Shown one piece after another: positions 16,898 to 25,066 of a DNA stretch of 64,000 nucleotides; the stretch's first letter is position 1; every line of letters begins with the position of its first letter. The stretch lies in the NCBI RefSeq assembly GCF_000733125.1, contig NZ_JPHU01000003.1, forward strand, positions 1 through 64,000. Direction: 5' to 3'. Source of the DNA: Parvularcula oceani (GTDB lineage Bacteria > Pseudomonadota > Alphaproteobacteria > Caulobacterales > Parvularculaceae). The notes under the pieces are model-generated. The model searched no databases and had not been told where the DNA came from. It saw nothing but the letters and a program-made list of their open reading frames with translations. The translations under genes and the position numbers were made by a program.

Positions 16898-17548
16898 ATG
16901 ATTCCTCCTCTGCGGCACCTTCTGGCGGCCCTTGCGCTCTGCGTCGCGGTTCCGGGCTGCTCCTCGGTCTATTACGACGCGATGGAGAATCTCGGCTTCG
17001 AGAAGCGGGACATCCTCGTCGACCGGGTCAAGGACGGGCGCGAGGCGCAGGCCGACGCGCAGGAAGAATTCAAGGACGCGCTCGAGCAGTTCCGCAGCCT
17101 GGTCGACATTGACGGGGGCGAGCTCGAGAAGAAATACGACCGGCTGTCCCGCTCCTATGACAGCATGGAGAACGAGGCCGATCAGGTGCGCGACCGGATC
17201 GGCGCCATCGAGGATGTCGGCCGGGCGCTGTTCCGGGAGTGGGAGGACGAGCTCGACCAGTACAGCTCCAATGAGCTGCGGCGCAGCTCGGCGGTACAGC
17301 TCCGCGAGACGCGCGCCCAATACGATCAGGTCGTCGCGGCGATGAACCGCGCCGCCGCGAAGATGGATCCGGTCCTCGAGATCTATCAGGATCAGGTTCT
17401 CTACCTGAAGCACAACCTCAATGCCCGCGCCGTCGCCGCGCTCGATACGGAGCGGCTGGCGATCGAGCGGCGCGTCGAGGATCTGATCGCCGAGATGGAC
17501 GCGGCCATCGCCGAGGCGAACCGCTTCATCGCCCAGATGGAAAGCTGA
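16898..17548 (+). CDS. DUF2959 family lipoprotein
   Basis: This 216-residue protein has a lipoprotein signal ending AVPGCSS, with Cys21 as the predicted lipidation site. The rest is almost all alpha-helical and acidic, and reads as a long coiled coil. Segments such as KRDILVDRVKDGREAQADAQ and RSYDSMENEADQVRDRI match the DUF2959 family. It probably sits on the periplasmic face of a membrane; its function is unknown. The ATG at 16898 follows CAGGGG, and an upstream in-frame extension lacks a signal sequence and was rejected. It is followed after 77 bases by a small membrane gene on the same strand. Confidence 0.8.
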   Translation: MIPPLRHLLAALALCVAVPGCSSVYYDAMENLGFEKRDILVDRVKDGREAQADAQEEFKDALEQFRSLVDIDGGELEKKYDRLSRSYDSMENEADQVRDRIGAIEDVGRALFREWEDELDQYSSNELRRSSAVQLRETRAQYDQVVAAMNRAAAKMDPVLEIYQDQVLYLKHNLNARAVAALDTERLAIERRVEDLIAEMDAAIAEANRFIAQMES

Positions 17549-17625
17549 GCCCCGCAAAGGCGCAGGACAGGACGTGATCGGGGCGCTAGGGTCGCCCTCC
17601 AGCCTCCGCCGAAGGAAAGCCTGTC

Positions 17626-17964
17626 TTGGAACAGTGGATCGTCCTCCTGGGGATCGTCGTCGGCCTGTTCATCCTCGCGGCCGTGCTGAAGACGGTGCTC
17701 GGCCTCGTCTTCCGCTATCTCCTCTTCGTCGCGATCACCCTGCTGATCTACCAGCAGCGCCGTGGCGGGGAGGTTCTCGACTGGCTGACGACGGAACTGG
17801 CGGTCGAGATCGGCCTCGTCGCGCTTCTGTCCTTCGCGTTTACGAGCCTCGTCGCCGCGACGGCCCTTCGCGGCACAAGGCTGCGCATCCTGATCGTTCC
17901 CGTCCTCGGCTTCGCCTCGGCGCTCCTGCTGTCACAATGGGTGACGCAGTGGACGATGCTCTAG
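17626..17964 (+). CDS. Small hypothetical membrane protein
   Basis: This 112-residue protein has three or four hydrophobic segments: IVLLGIVVGLFILAAVL (5-21), LVFRYLLFVAITLLIY (27-42), IGLVALLSFAFTSLVAA (63-79) and ILIVPVLGFASALLLSQ (88-104). No family is recognised. The start is a TTG at 17626, supported by GAAGGAAA at 17611-17618 with suitable spacing. Codon use matches its neighbours. Its location between an outer-envelope lipoprotein and a secreted esterase suggests an envelope role, but nothing more can be said. Confidence 0.65.
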   Translation: MEQWIVLLGIVVGLFILAAVLKTVLGLVFRYLLFVAITLLIYQQRRGGEVLDWLTTELAVEIGLVALLSFAFTSLVAATALRGTRLRILIVPVLGFASALLLSQWVTQWTML

Positions 17965-18082
17965 GCCCTCCGCCCGTCCAGTGTCCGGCTCTGCTCGCAC
18001 CGCGCGCAGCTGGCAGCATCTGTGGAACAGGCGCAGCCGAAGGCGCTATGGGGGGCCTGCCGGCCAGAGGAGAGAAAGCCGA

Positions 18083-19483
18083 ATGCGGACATTGAGACAT
18101 GCGGGCCTGGCGGTCCTCGGACTGGTCCTTGCGGGGGGTGCGGCGATGGCGCCCCCGGCCGCGACGATCCCGCAAGGCCCCGTGACGGGCAAGGTGGAGA
18201 ATGGCGCGGAGGCGTTTCTCGGCCTGCCCTATGCCCGGCCCCCGGTCGGCGATCTGCGCTGGAGAGCCCCGCAGCCGGCGGATGGCTGGTCCCGCCCCTT
18301 CGAGGCGACGCGCTTCGCCAATGACTGCGCGCAGAAGCCCTTCCCCTCGGATGCCGCGCCGCTCGGGACCGAGCCGTCCGAAGACTGCCTCTATCTCAAT
18401 GTCTGGCGGCCCGAAGGGGCCAGCAGCGGGGACCGCCTGCCGGTCATGGTGTGGATTCACGGCGGCGGGTTCATCAATGGCGGCGCGTCGCCCGACGTCT
18501 ATGACGGCGCGGCGCTGGCCCGCGAGGGCATGGTCGTGGTCAGCCTGAACTACCGCCTCGGCCGCTTCGGATTCTTCGCCCATCCGGCCCTGTCCGCGGA
18601 CGCCACCGACGAGGAGCGCGGCGGCAATTACGGCATTCTCGACCAGGCCATGGCGCTGTCCTGGGTGCAGGACAACATCGCCGCCTTCGGCGGAAATCCC
18701 GCGCAGGTTACTGTGATGGGCGAAAGCGCGGGGGGCCGCTCGGTGCACCTGATGCTCACCTCTCCCCTGACTGAAGGCATGGTGCAGCGGGCAGTGATCC
18801 AGTCCGGCGGCGATGGCGGCAGCGCGATGTCCGCTTCGCTCGACGCCGCGCGCGAGGCCGCTCTCGCCTTCGCCGAAGGCAAGGGGATCACCGGCACCGG
18901 ACCCGGCGCGGCGAAAGCCCTGCGCGCGCTCGAAGAGGACGCCGTCGTGGACGGGCTGAACCTCTCGGTCCTCTTCGAGCGCGGCAGCGATGCGCCGCCG
19001 GACTTCCACATGCCGGTGCTCGACGACGTCGCCGTGGTGGACACGGCGGAGGCCTATCGCAGCGGCCGCTTGGCGGGCATGCCGGTGATGATCGGCGCGA
19101 CATCGGCCGATATCGGCGGGCCGGACGGCGTGATGCTGCGGGGCGCAAGGCAGCTCGCCGCGCTCATGACCGCGCAGGACATGCCGGTCTGGCACTACGT
19201 CTACGACTATGTGGCAGAGAGCGAGCGGAGCGGCGGCACGGCAGGCGCGCCCCATGCCTCGGAAATCCCGTTCTTCTTCGGCACCGTGGCCGCCAAATAC
19301 GGGGAGGCCGCGACCGATCTCGACCGAAGCGCGAGCGGGACGGCGCTCGGCTATCTCGCCAGCTTCGTGAAGACCGGCGATCCGAACACGCAAGACCTGC
19401 CCGAATGGCCGCGCTACGGAGAAGCCGGCACGACGCTCGTCTTCACCCGGGACGGCAGCGCAGCGGTCGCAGACGGGCGGTGA
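18083..19483 (+). CDS. Carboxylesterase type B family protein, secreted
   Basis: This 466-residue alpha/beta hydrolase of the carboxylesterase/cholinesterase family has a signal peptide of about 23 residues ending near GAAMA. Family signatures are GLPYARPPVGDLRWRAP, EDCLYLNVWRP, the oxyanion-hole GGGFINGG, and the nucleophile elbow GESAGG with S215. The histidine is probably in GAPHASEIPFFFG. It should hydrolyse esters in the periplasm; the substrate is unknown. The ATG at 18083 follows AGAGGAGAG. An in-frame upstream opening lacking a signal sequence was rejected. It is convergent with the response-regulator gene. Confidence 0.88.
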   Translation: MRTLRHAGLAVLGLVLAGGAAMAPPAATIPQGPVTGKVENGAEAFLGLPYARPPVGDLRWRAPQPADGWSRPFEATRFANDCAQKPFPSDAAPLGTEPSEDCLYLNVWRPEGASSGDRLPVMVWIHGGGFINGGASPDVYDGAALAREGMVVVSLNYRLGRFGFFAHPALSADATDEERGGNYGILDQAMALSWVQDNIAAFGGNPAQVTVMGESAGGRSVHLMLTSPLTEGMVQRAVIQSGGDGGSAMSASLDAAREAALAFAEGKGITGTGPGAAKALRALEEDAVVDGLNLSVLFERGSDAPPDFHMPVLDDVAVVDTAEAYRSGRLAGMPVMIGATSADIGGPDGVMLRGARQLAALMTAQDMPVWHYVYDYVAESERSGGTAGAPHASEIPFFFGTVAAKYGEAATDLDRSASGTALGYLASFVKTGDPNTQDLPEWPRYGEAGTTLVFTRDGSAAVADGR

Positions 19484-19541
19484 CGCCCCCTCCGGCGGTG
19501 CCGTGCCCCCTCCTCCTGCGGGCCGGGAGCGGGCGGAGCGG

Positions 19542-19898
19542 CTATGCCAGCTCTCGCAAGGCCCGCTCCATGATCGCCGTGGTATAGGGCTTCTGCAGAA
19601 CCGGACAGTCGCCGAATTCCTCGGGGATGCCCCGTCGGCCATAGCCCGTCACGAAGACCACGGGGATGCGCCGTTCGAGAAGCTTGCGCGCGAGCGGGAA
19701 GGACTGATCTCCGGCGAGGTTCACGTCGAGAACGGCCACGTCGTATTTCGCCGGGCCGGCTAGGGCCTCCAGCCCGCCCGCGACGCTCGACGCGGTCGCG
19801 CCGACTTCATAGCCGAGATCCATCATCGTCTGCTCGAGCATCATGAGCAGCAGCGACTCGTCCTCGACCAGAAAGGCTGTCTTGGGGCTCTCGATCAT
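19542..19898 (-). CDS. Single-domain response regulator, FATGUY-like
   Basis: This 118-residue stand-alone receiver domain has acidic pocket VEDE (11-14), phosphoacceptor D58 in VAVLDVNLAG, T84 and K103 in LQKPY. No output domain is present. The stretch VVFVTGYG (80-87) resembles the FATGUY motif of alphaproteobacterial single-domain regulators that modulate kinases of the general stress response; here Val replaces the Ala. It starts 10 bases after the stop of the HWE kinase gene, so the two are surely co-transcribed and form a cognate pair. It may act as a phosphate sink or an adaptor between kinases. Confidence 0.88.
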   Translation of the reverse strand: MIESPKTAFLVEDESLLLMMLEQTMMDLGYEVGATASSVAGGLEALAGPAKYDVAVLDVNLAGDQSFPLARKLLERRIPVVFVTGYGRRGIPEEFGDCPVLQKPYTTAIMERALRELA

Positions 19899-19908
19899 CC
19901 GGACGATC

Positions 19909-21372
19909 CTATACCGTCCCGGTGATCTCGCAGACCACTCCTTCGGGCGGATACTCGATCTTGATCGCGCCCTGGATGTCGCGGGCGAGGATGCGCGTCA
20001 GCATGAGCGTACCGAAGCCTTCGCGCTCCGGCCGCGCGACCTCCGGCCCTCCGCTCTCCCGCCAGACGAGGCGGAGCTCCCGGGTATCGGCGTCGAAGGA
20101 CCAGCGCACGCTCACCGAGCCGGTCCGGACGAGGAGCGCGCCGTATTTCGCGGCATTCGTCGCAAGCTCGTGAAGCGCCATGGAGAAGACCTGCGAGCGC
20201 TGCGGGGTCAGCGGGACAAAGGGCCCCTCGCAGGCGAAGCGGTCGCCGCCTCCGCGTTCCTCGTCCTGCCGATAGGGTGCCAGCGCCATCTCCAGGACCG
20301 ATTCGAGGTCCGTCTTCTCCCACTGGCTTTCGGTCAGGAGGTTGTGCAGGGCGGACAAGGCCTGAATGCGCGCGACGAAGTCGTCATGGCGCGATGCATC
20401 CCCATCTCGGCCGCGCAGGGAATGAACCGCGATGGCCTGGACGGTCTGGAGCGTGTTCTTGACGCGGTGGTTGAGTTCATCGGCGAGCAGCTGAAGCCGG
20501 GCGAGATGGGCCCGCTGTGTCGTGATGTCGACAGCCACGCCGGGAAAGCGGTCCGGCCCGCCATCGGCATCGCGGAAGCACTTGCCGCGCGCCAAAAGCC
20601 ACGCCTCCTCGCCGTCGGCGGTGGTGACGCGATACTCTTCCTCGAATTCCTCTCCGCTCTCCACCGCCTCCGCGATGGCGGCTTCGACCCGCGGCCGATC
20701 CTCCTCGTGGATCGCAGCCAGGAAGGATGCGAGCGGCATCCCCTCTCCCGCCCTCCCCTTGTCGATGCCGAACATCCTGGCGAACCGCGCATCCGTCCGC
20801 ATGGTATCGGCCTGGATGTCCCATTCCCATGTCCCGATCGCCCGCCCGGCCGCCAGAGCGAATTGCAGGCGGCGTTCTGTCTGGGTCAGCCGCTCGGCGG
20901 TGGCTTTCTCCTCTGCGATGGACCGCACCTCGATGATCGTGCCGATCGGGCGCCCCTCATCGTCTTCGAGCGGACTTGCGGTGTAGGCGACCGGATAGAA
21001 GCTTCCGTCCTTGTGAACGAAAACCTCCTCGCCCTGCTCCCGGTGCTTCTCCGGGAAAGCCCGGTCGATCGGGCATTCCTCGAGCGGGAAGGGCGAGCCG
21101 TCGGGCCGGGTGTGATGAAGGACGTCGTGCAGCGGGCGCCCCAAGGTCTCGGCCAGCGTGTAGCCGGTGAGGCGCTCGGCCGAGCCGTTCATGTAGATGC
21201 AGTGCTGCTGCTCATCCATGACGAACATGGCCAGGGTCGCGTTCTCGCAGAGCGCCTTCCAGAGGCGGATCTTGCCGTAATCGCCGAGCAGGTCCATCGC
21301 CCGCAGGCGCTCATTGGCATTCGCCTGCGTCTCTTCACCGGTGTCGTTCGCTCGCGTTTTGTCGAAACTCAT
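19909..21372 (-). CDS. PAS-domain HWE-family sensor histidine kinase
   Basis: This 487-residue soluble kinase has no membrane helices. PAS domain 1 covers about 37-152 and PAS domain 2 about 165-290. The HWE dimerisation segment DELNHRVKNTLQTVQAIA has phosphoacceptor H302. The ATPase has N-box HELATNAAKYGAL (H401, N406) and the defining WxE (W437-R-E439). HWE kinases often feed PhyR-type or single-domain regulators in alphaproteobacterial stress pathways. The ATG at 21372 is preferred because a longer frame would run into the tRNA-His gene. The signal sensed is unknown; the cysteines at 42, 58 and 100 could be redox-active but that is speculation. Confidence 0.92.
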   Translation of the reverse strand: MSFDKTRANDTGEETQANANERLRAMDLLGDYGKIRLWKALCENATLAMFVMDEQQHCIYMNGSAERLTGYTLAETLGRPLHDVLHHTRPDGSPFPLEECPIDRAFPEKHREQGEEVFVHKDGSFYPVAYTASPLEDDEGRPIGTIIEVRSIAEEKATAERLTQTERRLQFALAAGRAIGTWEWDIQADTMRTDARFARMFGIDKGRAGEGMPLASFLAAIHEEDRPRVEAAIAEAVESGEEFEEEYRVTTADGEEAWLLARGKCFRDADGGPDRFPGVAVDITTQRAHLARLQLLADELNHRVKNTLQTVQAIAVHSLRGRDGDASRHDDFVARIQALSALHNLLTESQWEKTDLESVLEMALAPYRQDEERGGGDRFACEGPFVPLTPQRSQVFSMALHELATNAAKYGALLVRTGSVSVRWSFDADTRELRLVWRESGGPEVARPEREGFGTLMLTRILARDIQGAIKIEYPPEGVVCEITGTV

Positions 21373-21401
21373 GCCTAAGCCCGAGGGATCGGTTCGCGCG
21401 C

Positions 21402-21430
21402 TCTCTAACGCCCTGAAACACCGAAACCAA
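21402..21430 (-). promoter_or_regulatory. Possible promoter of the kinase/receiver operon
   Basis: On the minus strand TTGGTT (21425-21430) is separated by 17 bases from TAGAGA (21402-21407). It lies about 30 bases before the kinase start codon. No EcfG motif was found in this leader. Confidence 0.35.
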
Positions 21431-21594
21431 ACGCTTTGACCGGCGCGGCCCCTCCACCAGGCGAGGCCGGGCGGGGCCCGCCAGGACTGCATGAGCGAAC
21501 GGGGGCTTCCGTCCGGGCTTCGACGAGTTCGCGGGCGGACGCCACTGTCCGATGTTATCGCGGTAACACACCGCGCTCGAACTAGACTGTCGGA

Positions 21595-21671
21595 TGGTAC
21601 CGCCTCCCCGGTTCGAACGGGGGACCTCTTGATCCACAATCAAGCGCTCTAACCTACTGAGCTAAGGCGGC
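21595..21671 (-). tRNA. tRNA-His (anticodon GTG), encoded CCA, no G-1
   Basis: Read on the minus strand, the 77 bases fold as a full cloverleaf. The acceptor stem is GCCGCCT with AGGCGGT, the D arm GCTC/GAGC, and the anticodon stem CTTGA/TCAAG around loop TTGTGGA, which gives anticodon GTG. The T arm is CCCCG/CGGGG with TTCGAAC, and the gene encodes ACCA at the 3-prime end. The first pair is G1:U72 and the discriminator is A73. The base before G1 is T, so the normally universal G-1 of tRNA-His is not encoded. Confidence 0.96.
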
Positions 21672-21673
21672 AC

Positions 21674-21698
21674 GCCGCGAGGCCTTAGACCTCGCGGC
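21674..21698. terminator. Hairpin between the M48 gene and tRNA-His
   Basis: A perfect nine-pair stem has arms GCCGCGAGG (21674-21682) and CCTCGCGGC (21690-21698) with a seven-base loop. It lies 20 bases after the M48 stop codon and directly before the tRNA. There is no T run; it could terminate the M48 transcript or guide tRNA 5-prime processing. Confidence 0.5.
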
Positions 21699-21717
21699 TA
21701 TGGGTTTCAAGCGCCGA

Positions 21718-22539
21718 TCAGGTGCCCTGGCCGAGCTGCGCGATCTCTCGGCGGAGGTTCTCGATGCGGGTTTCGGTCGCGGGGTGCGTGCTGGCGAATT
21801 CCGCCGGACGCTCCTGATTGGCGCTCGCCTGCGCCATGCGCGTCCAGAATTCGAGCGCCTCGCTCGCATCATAGCCGGCCCGCGCCATATAGCGGACGCC
21901 GCCCGCATCGGCCTCGAGCTCGTGCTTGCGGCTGTAAGGCAGGATCAGGCCGTACATGGCCCCCACACCCAGGACCTGCGCCAGTTGCTGCGCGTTCTGC
22001 GAGCAGTCTGTACCGGCCCGCGGATTGTCGCCGCAGCGCGAACCGAGCGCGATCGACGTCCCCACGAGGCCGAGCTGGGCGAGAAGGTTCTGGCTCGATC
22101 GCTCGCCGGCGTGGTTGTACTCGACATGGGCAATCTCATGGCCGACGACCGCAGCGAGCTGCGCGTCGTTCTGCATGATGTCCATGATCCCGGTATGGAT
22201 GCCGATCTTCTTGCCGGGCAGCGCGAAGGCGTTGAGCGTCGGATCCTCGAAGACGAGATATTCCCATTCCGCGGGATCTTCGCCGGAGGCGCGCAGAAGG
22301 CGCGGCGCGACGCGGTTCAGGCGCTCCGTATAGCGCGAATCGCGGCTGATCGTCTGCTGTTCCTTGATGTCCTGCCAGGCGGCGGAGCCGGCCTCGGCCA
22401 TCGAATCCTCGCCCACGCCGAACATCAGCTGGTTGCGGCCGAGTTCTTCGTTATAGGCGCAGCCGGCTACGCCCAAGGATAGCGCGGCAGCAAGCGCCGC
22501 CGCCTTCACAGATCGTCTTCCGCCAGCCTTGGGATGCAC
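21718..22539 (-). CDS. M48 family metalloprotease, lipoprotein
   Basis: This 273-residue peptidase has a lipoprotein-type signal ending SLGVAGC (Cys27). The zinc site HEIAH is at 134-138, and the third ligand is probably the Glu in KHELEADAGGVRYM. It resembles periplasmic M48 proteases of the LoiP/BepA type, which act in outer-membrane quality control, though the C-terminal TPR of BepA is lacking. FEDPTLNAFALPGKKIGIHTG is a typical M48 stretch. The GTG at 22539 was chosen because AAGGAGG lies five bases upstream and it gives a clean signal peptide. A possible heat-shock promoter lies at 22573-22600. Confidence 0.88.
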   Translation of the reverse strand: MHPKAGGRRSVKAAALAAALSLGVAGCAYNEELGRNQLMFGVGEDSMAEAGSAAWQDIKEQQTISRDSRYTERLNRVAPRLLRASGEDPAEWEYLVFEDPTLNAFALPGKKIGIHTGIMDIMQNDAQLAAVVGHEIAHVEYNHAGERSSQNLLAQLGLVGTSIALGSRCGDNPRAGTDCSQNAQQLAQVLGVGAMYGLILPYSRKHELEADAGGVRYMARAGYDASEALEFWTRMAQASANQERPAEFASTHPATETRIENLRREIAQLGQGT

Positions 22540-22572
22540 GGGCGCCTCCTTGGTGTGTTCTCTTATAGTAAC

Positions 22573-22600
22573 AATGGGAAGAGCGGGGAGTTCGCACAAG
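22573..22600 (-). promoter_or_regulatory. Possible sigma-32 (heat-shock) promoter
   Basis: On the minus strand CTTG (22597-22600) is followed after 18 bases by CCCATT (22573-22578). This is close to the alphaproteobacterial RpoH pattern of CTTG, a 17-18 base spacer and a C-rich -10. It is 34 bases upstream of the M48 protease start. Confidence 0.35.
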
Positions 22601-22628
22601 CTTTGGTAGGACCGTCGGCCGCAGCCGG

Positions 22629-22654
22629 GGAACGACCCGGCGGCACGGGGCGTT
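22629..22654 (+). promoter_or_regulatory. EcfG-type general stress promoter
   Basis: GGAAC at 22629-22633, 17 intervening bases, and CGTT at 22651-22654 match the EcfG consensus exactly. Transcription would start near 22661, just before the Shine-Dalgarno AAGGAG at 22671 and the GTG at 22683. It would drive the DUF2254-topoisomerase IB operon. Confidence 0.7.
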
Positions 22655-22682
22655 GCCACGCGAAGCCCAAAAGGAGCAATGC

Positions 22683-24053
22683 GTGTTTTCAGGACGGGTC
22701 CTGGCCACCTATCGAGCGGTCATTTCGAGCTACTGGTTCCTGCCCCTGACCCTGATCCTGGGCGGCGTCCTCCTCGCGATCGGCCTCACCCTGCTCGACC
22801 AGTTCGTCGGCGAGGGCCTCCTGCCCCAGGACCTCCTCCTGGGGCCGACCACGCCCGAAGGCGCCCGGACGCTCCTGAGCACGATCGGCGGCTCCATGCT
22901 GTCGGTCGCCGGCGTGGTGTTCTCGGTGACGCTGGCGACGATCGTCTTCGCCTCGGGGCAGTACGGCCCCCATGTCCTGCCGCAATATCAGCGCGACCGG
23001 CAGGCCCAGGCGACGCTGGGGCTCATGCTGGCGGCCTTCGCCTATTGCACGACGGCCCTCTTCACGGTGCAGGCGGGGGAGAAGGATTTCGTTCCCGCGC
23101 TCGCGATCCTCGGCGCCCTTGCCCTCGCCGCTGCCGCGATCGGCATGCTGATCGCCTTCATCGCGCACATGCTGGCGATGCTGCACATCTCCAACATCGT
23201 CGCCCGCATCGCCGAGCAGACGCTGCACCTCCTCGATGACGAGATGCCGCTCAACCCGCCGCGGGACGCCGCGGCGAGCGGGACCGGCCGGAAGACGGAG
23301 TTCCTCACCGGAGAGGGCGATCCCCTGCTCTGCGGGGAAGGCCGCGGCTATATCTCGACGATCGGAACCCAGAAGCTGGTCGAACTCGCCAAGGAGCACG
23401 ATCTGCAGGCCGATATCCTCGTCCGCCCCGGCGATTTCGTGACGCCCCTCTCGGTCCTCGCGCGGCTCACCCCGGCCCTGCCCGATGAGGAAGCGCAGAC
23501 GGCCCTGCGCCATGCCTTCGCCTGGGGACGGCGCCGCACGCCCGACGAGGACGTCGCCTTCACTCTCGACGAACTCTGCACCATCGCCTTCCGGGCGCTT
23601 TCTCCGGGCATCAACGATCCGTTCACGGCCACGGACGTGCTGCGCCACCTGACCGCCATCATCGAGCGGGCGAGCAGCGGCAAGTGCCGCCAGTCGATCC
23701 ACTCCGACGAGGAGGGGGTGCCGCGCATCCGGCGGCCTGTCCTGAGCTTCGGAGACGTGGTGAGGCTCACCCTCGACCGGCTGGCGACCGACGCGGCCAG
23801 GAACCCCACGGTCGCGCCCATCATGCTGGAGGTCTATGACGACCTGCTCATCCGGCTCTCCGACGAGGATCACCGCGAGCGGCTGCTCCGCTCGGCGGAA
23901 ACCTTCGCGAAGGCCTGCGCCGACCAGCTCTCGACCGAGGGAAAACGCCAGGACATCGCCGAAGCGATGGCGCGGCTGCGCCGGCGCGCCGCTTCGGAAC
24001 GCGGCGCGGGCACGCTGCGGATCTCGAGGCTCGAGGAAGGAGTGGGTCCATGA
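22683..24053 (+). CDS. DUF2254 family membrane protein
   Basis: This 456-residue predicted inner-membrane protein of the DUF2254 family has four hydrophobic helices in the first ~165 residues, for example FLPLTLILGGVLLAIGLTLL and FVPALAILGALALAAAAIGMLIAFI. A large cytoplasmic domain follows. The conserved segments GSMLSVAGVVFSVTLATIVFASGQYGP (from about residue 69), GRGYISTIG and RALSPGINDPFTA identify the family. Its function is unknown. The GTG at 22683 was chosen by its Shine-Dalgarno AAGGAG and by the EcfG-type promoter that would place the RNA start near 22661, excluding a longer opening. Its stop overlaps the topoisomerase start (ATGA). Confidence 0.88.
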   Translation: MFSGRVLATYRAVISSYWFLPLTLILGGVLLAIGLTLLDQFVGEGLLPQDLLLGPTTPEGARTLLSTIGGSMLSVAGVVFSVTLATIVFASGQYGPHVLPQYQRDRQAQATLGLMLAAFAYCTTALFTVQAGEKDFVPALAILGALALAAAAIGMLIAFIAHMLAMLHISNIVARIAEQTLHLLDDEMPLNPPRDAAASGTGRKTEFLTGEGDPLLCGEGRGYISTIGTQKLVELAKEHDLQADILVRPGDFVTPLSVLARLTPALPDEEAQTALRHAFAWGRRRTPDEDVAFTLDELCTIAFRALSPGINDPFTATDVLRHLTAIIERASSGKCRQSIHSDEEGVPRIRRPVLSFGDVVRLTLDRLATDAARNPTVAPIMLEVYDDLLIRLSDEDHRERLLRSAETFAKACADQLSTEGKRQDIAEAMARLRRRAASERGAGTLRISRLEEGVGP

Positions 24054-25063
24054 GCACCGATCGCGACGCCCATGCCGAGGCCGAGCTGCATGCGCGCAAG
24101 GCGGGCCTGCGCTACTCGACCGACGAGGAGCCTGGCATTACCCGGGTCCGGCGCGGCAGGGGCTTTTCCTATCACGCTCCCGATGAGAGCCTGATCACGA
24201 GCGGGCCCCTGCGGGAGCGGTGCGAGGCGCTGGCCATTCCGCCGGCCTATACGGATGTGTGGATCTGCGCGGATGCCAATGGACACCTCCAGGCGACGGG
24301 CCGGGACAGCCGGTCGCGCAAGACCTATCGCTATCATGACGAATGGCGCCGCTTCCGCGACGAGCTGAAATTCGCGGAACTGGCCGATTTCGGAAACCAT
24401 CTCGGCCGGGCCCGCGCCCGCAACGAGGAGGCGTGGCACACCCATGGCCTCAAGAAGAAACGCCTGCTGGCGGCGGTCTTCTACCTTCTCGACACGCACG
24501 CGCTGCGCGTGGGGAACGAGGCCTATGCCGAAGAGAATGAGAGCTTCGGCGCGACCACGCTGCGCCACGAACACCTCGAGGCGGACAGCTTCGTCTTCAC
24601 GGCCAAGGGCGGGCGGGAAGTCCACCTGCCGCTGACGGACCGGCGCTTCACCCGCCTCGTCCACAAGCTGCACGACCTGCCCGGCCAGCCGCTCTTCCAG
24701 TACGAGCAGGACGGCGAGCTGCACCATCTGAACAGCGCCGATGTGAACGCCTATCTCGAAGAGGTCTTCGGCGAGGCGGTGACGGCCAAGCAGTTCCGCA
24801 CATGGGCCGGCAGCCTCGCCGCCTTCGAGGCGGGCTTCTCGGAGGATGCGGGCATCGGCGACGTCGTGGAGGCCGCCGCCGAGCGGCTTCGCAACACGAC
24901 CGCCGTGGCCCGCAAGGCCTATGTCCACCCGGCCATCATCGAGGCGGTCAGGGAGGAGCGGCTGGTCGGCGAGATCCGGACGCTCCGGCCGAAGATCAGC
25001 GCGCGCAAGAAGCTCTCGCGCAACGAGACGCTCTTCCTGCGCTGGCTCGACGAATTCGCCTGA
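24050..25063 (+). CDS. DNA topoisomerase IB
   Basis: This 337-residue bacterial poxvirus-type topoisomerase IB relaxes supercoils by nicking one strand through a 3-prime phosphotyrosine. The catalytic Tyr is Y291 in AVARKAYVHP. Other active-site parts are HALRVGNEAYA (R153) and KQFRTWAG (R250). An N-terminal DNA clamp domain precedes the catalytic domain, with RRGRGFSYHAPD near 34-45. It overlaps the DUF2254 gene by four bases (ATGA), so the two are translationally coupled and share the EcfG-type promoter. That placement suggests a role in stress tolerance rather than routine replication. It ends three bases from the convergent yihY-like gene. Confidence 0.93.
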   Translation: MSTDRDAHAEAELHARKAGLRYSTDEEPGITRVRRGRGFSYHAPDESLITSGPLRERCEALAIPPAYTDVWICADANGHLQATGRDSRSRKTYRYHDEWRRFRDELKFAELADFGNHLGRARARNEEAWHTHGLKKKRLLAAVFYLLDTHALRVGNEAYAEENESFGATTLRHEHLEADSFVFTAKGGREVHLPLTDRRFTRLVHKLHDLPGQPLFQYEQDGELHHLNSADVNAYLEEVFGEAVTAKQFRTWAGSLAAFEAGFSEDAGIGDVVEAAAERLRNTTAVARKAYVHPAIIEAVREERLVGEIRTLRPKISARKKLSRNETLFLRWLDEFA

Positions 25064-25066
25064 TCC

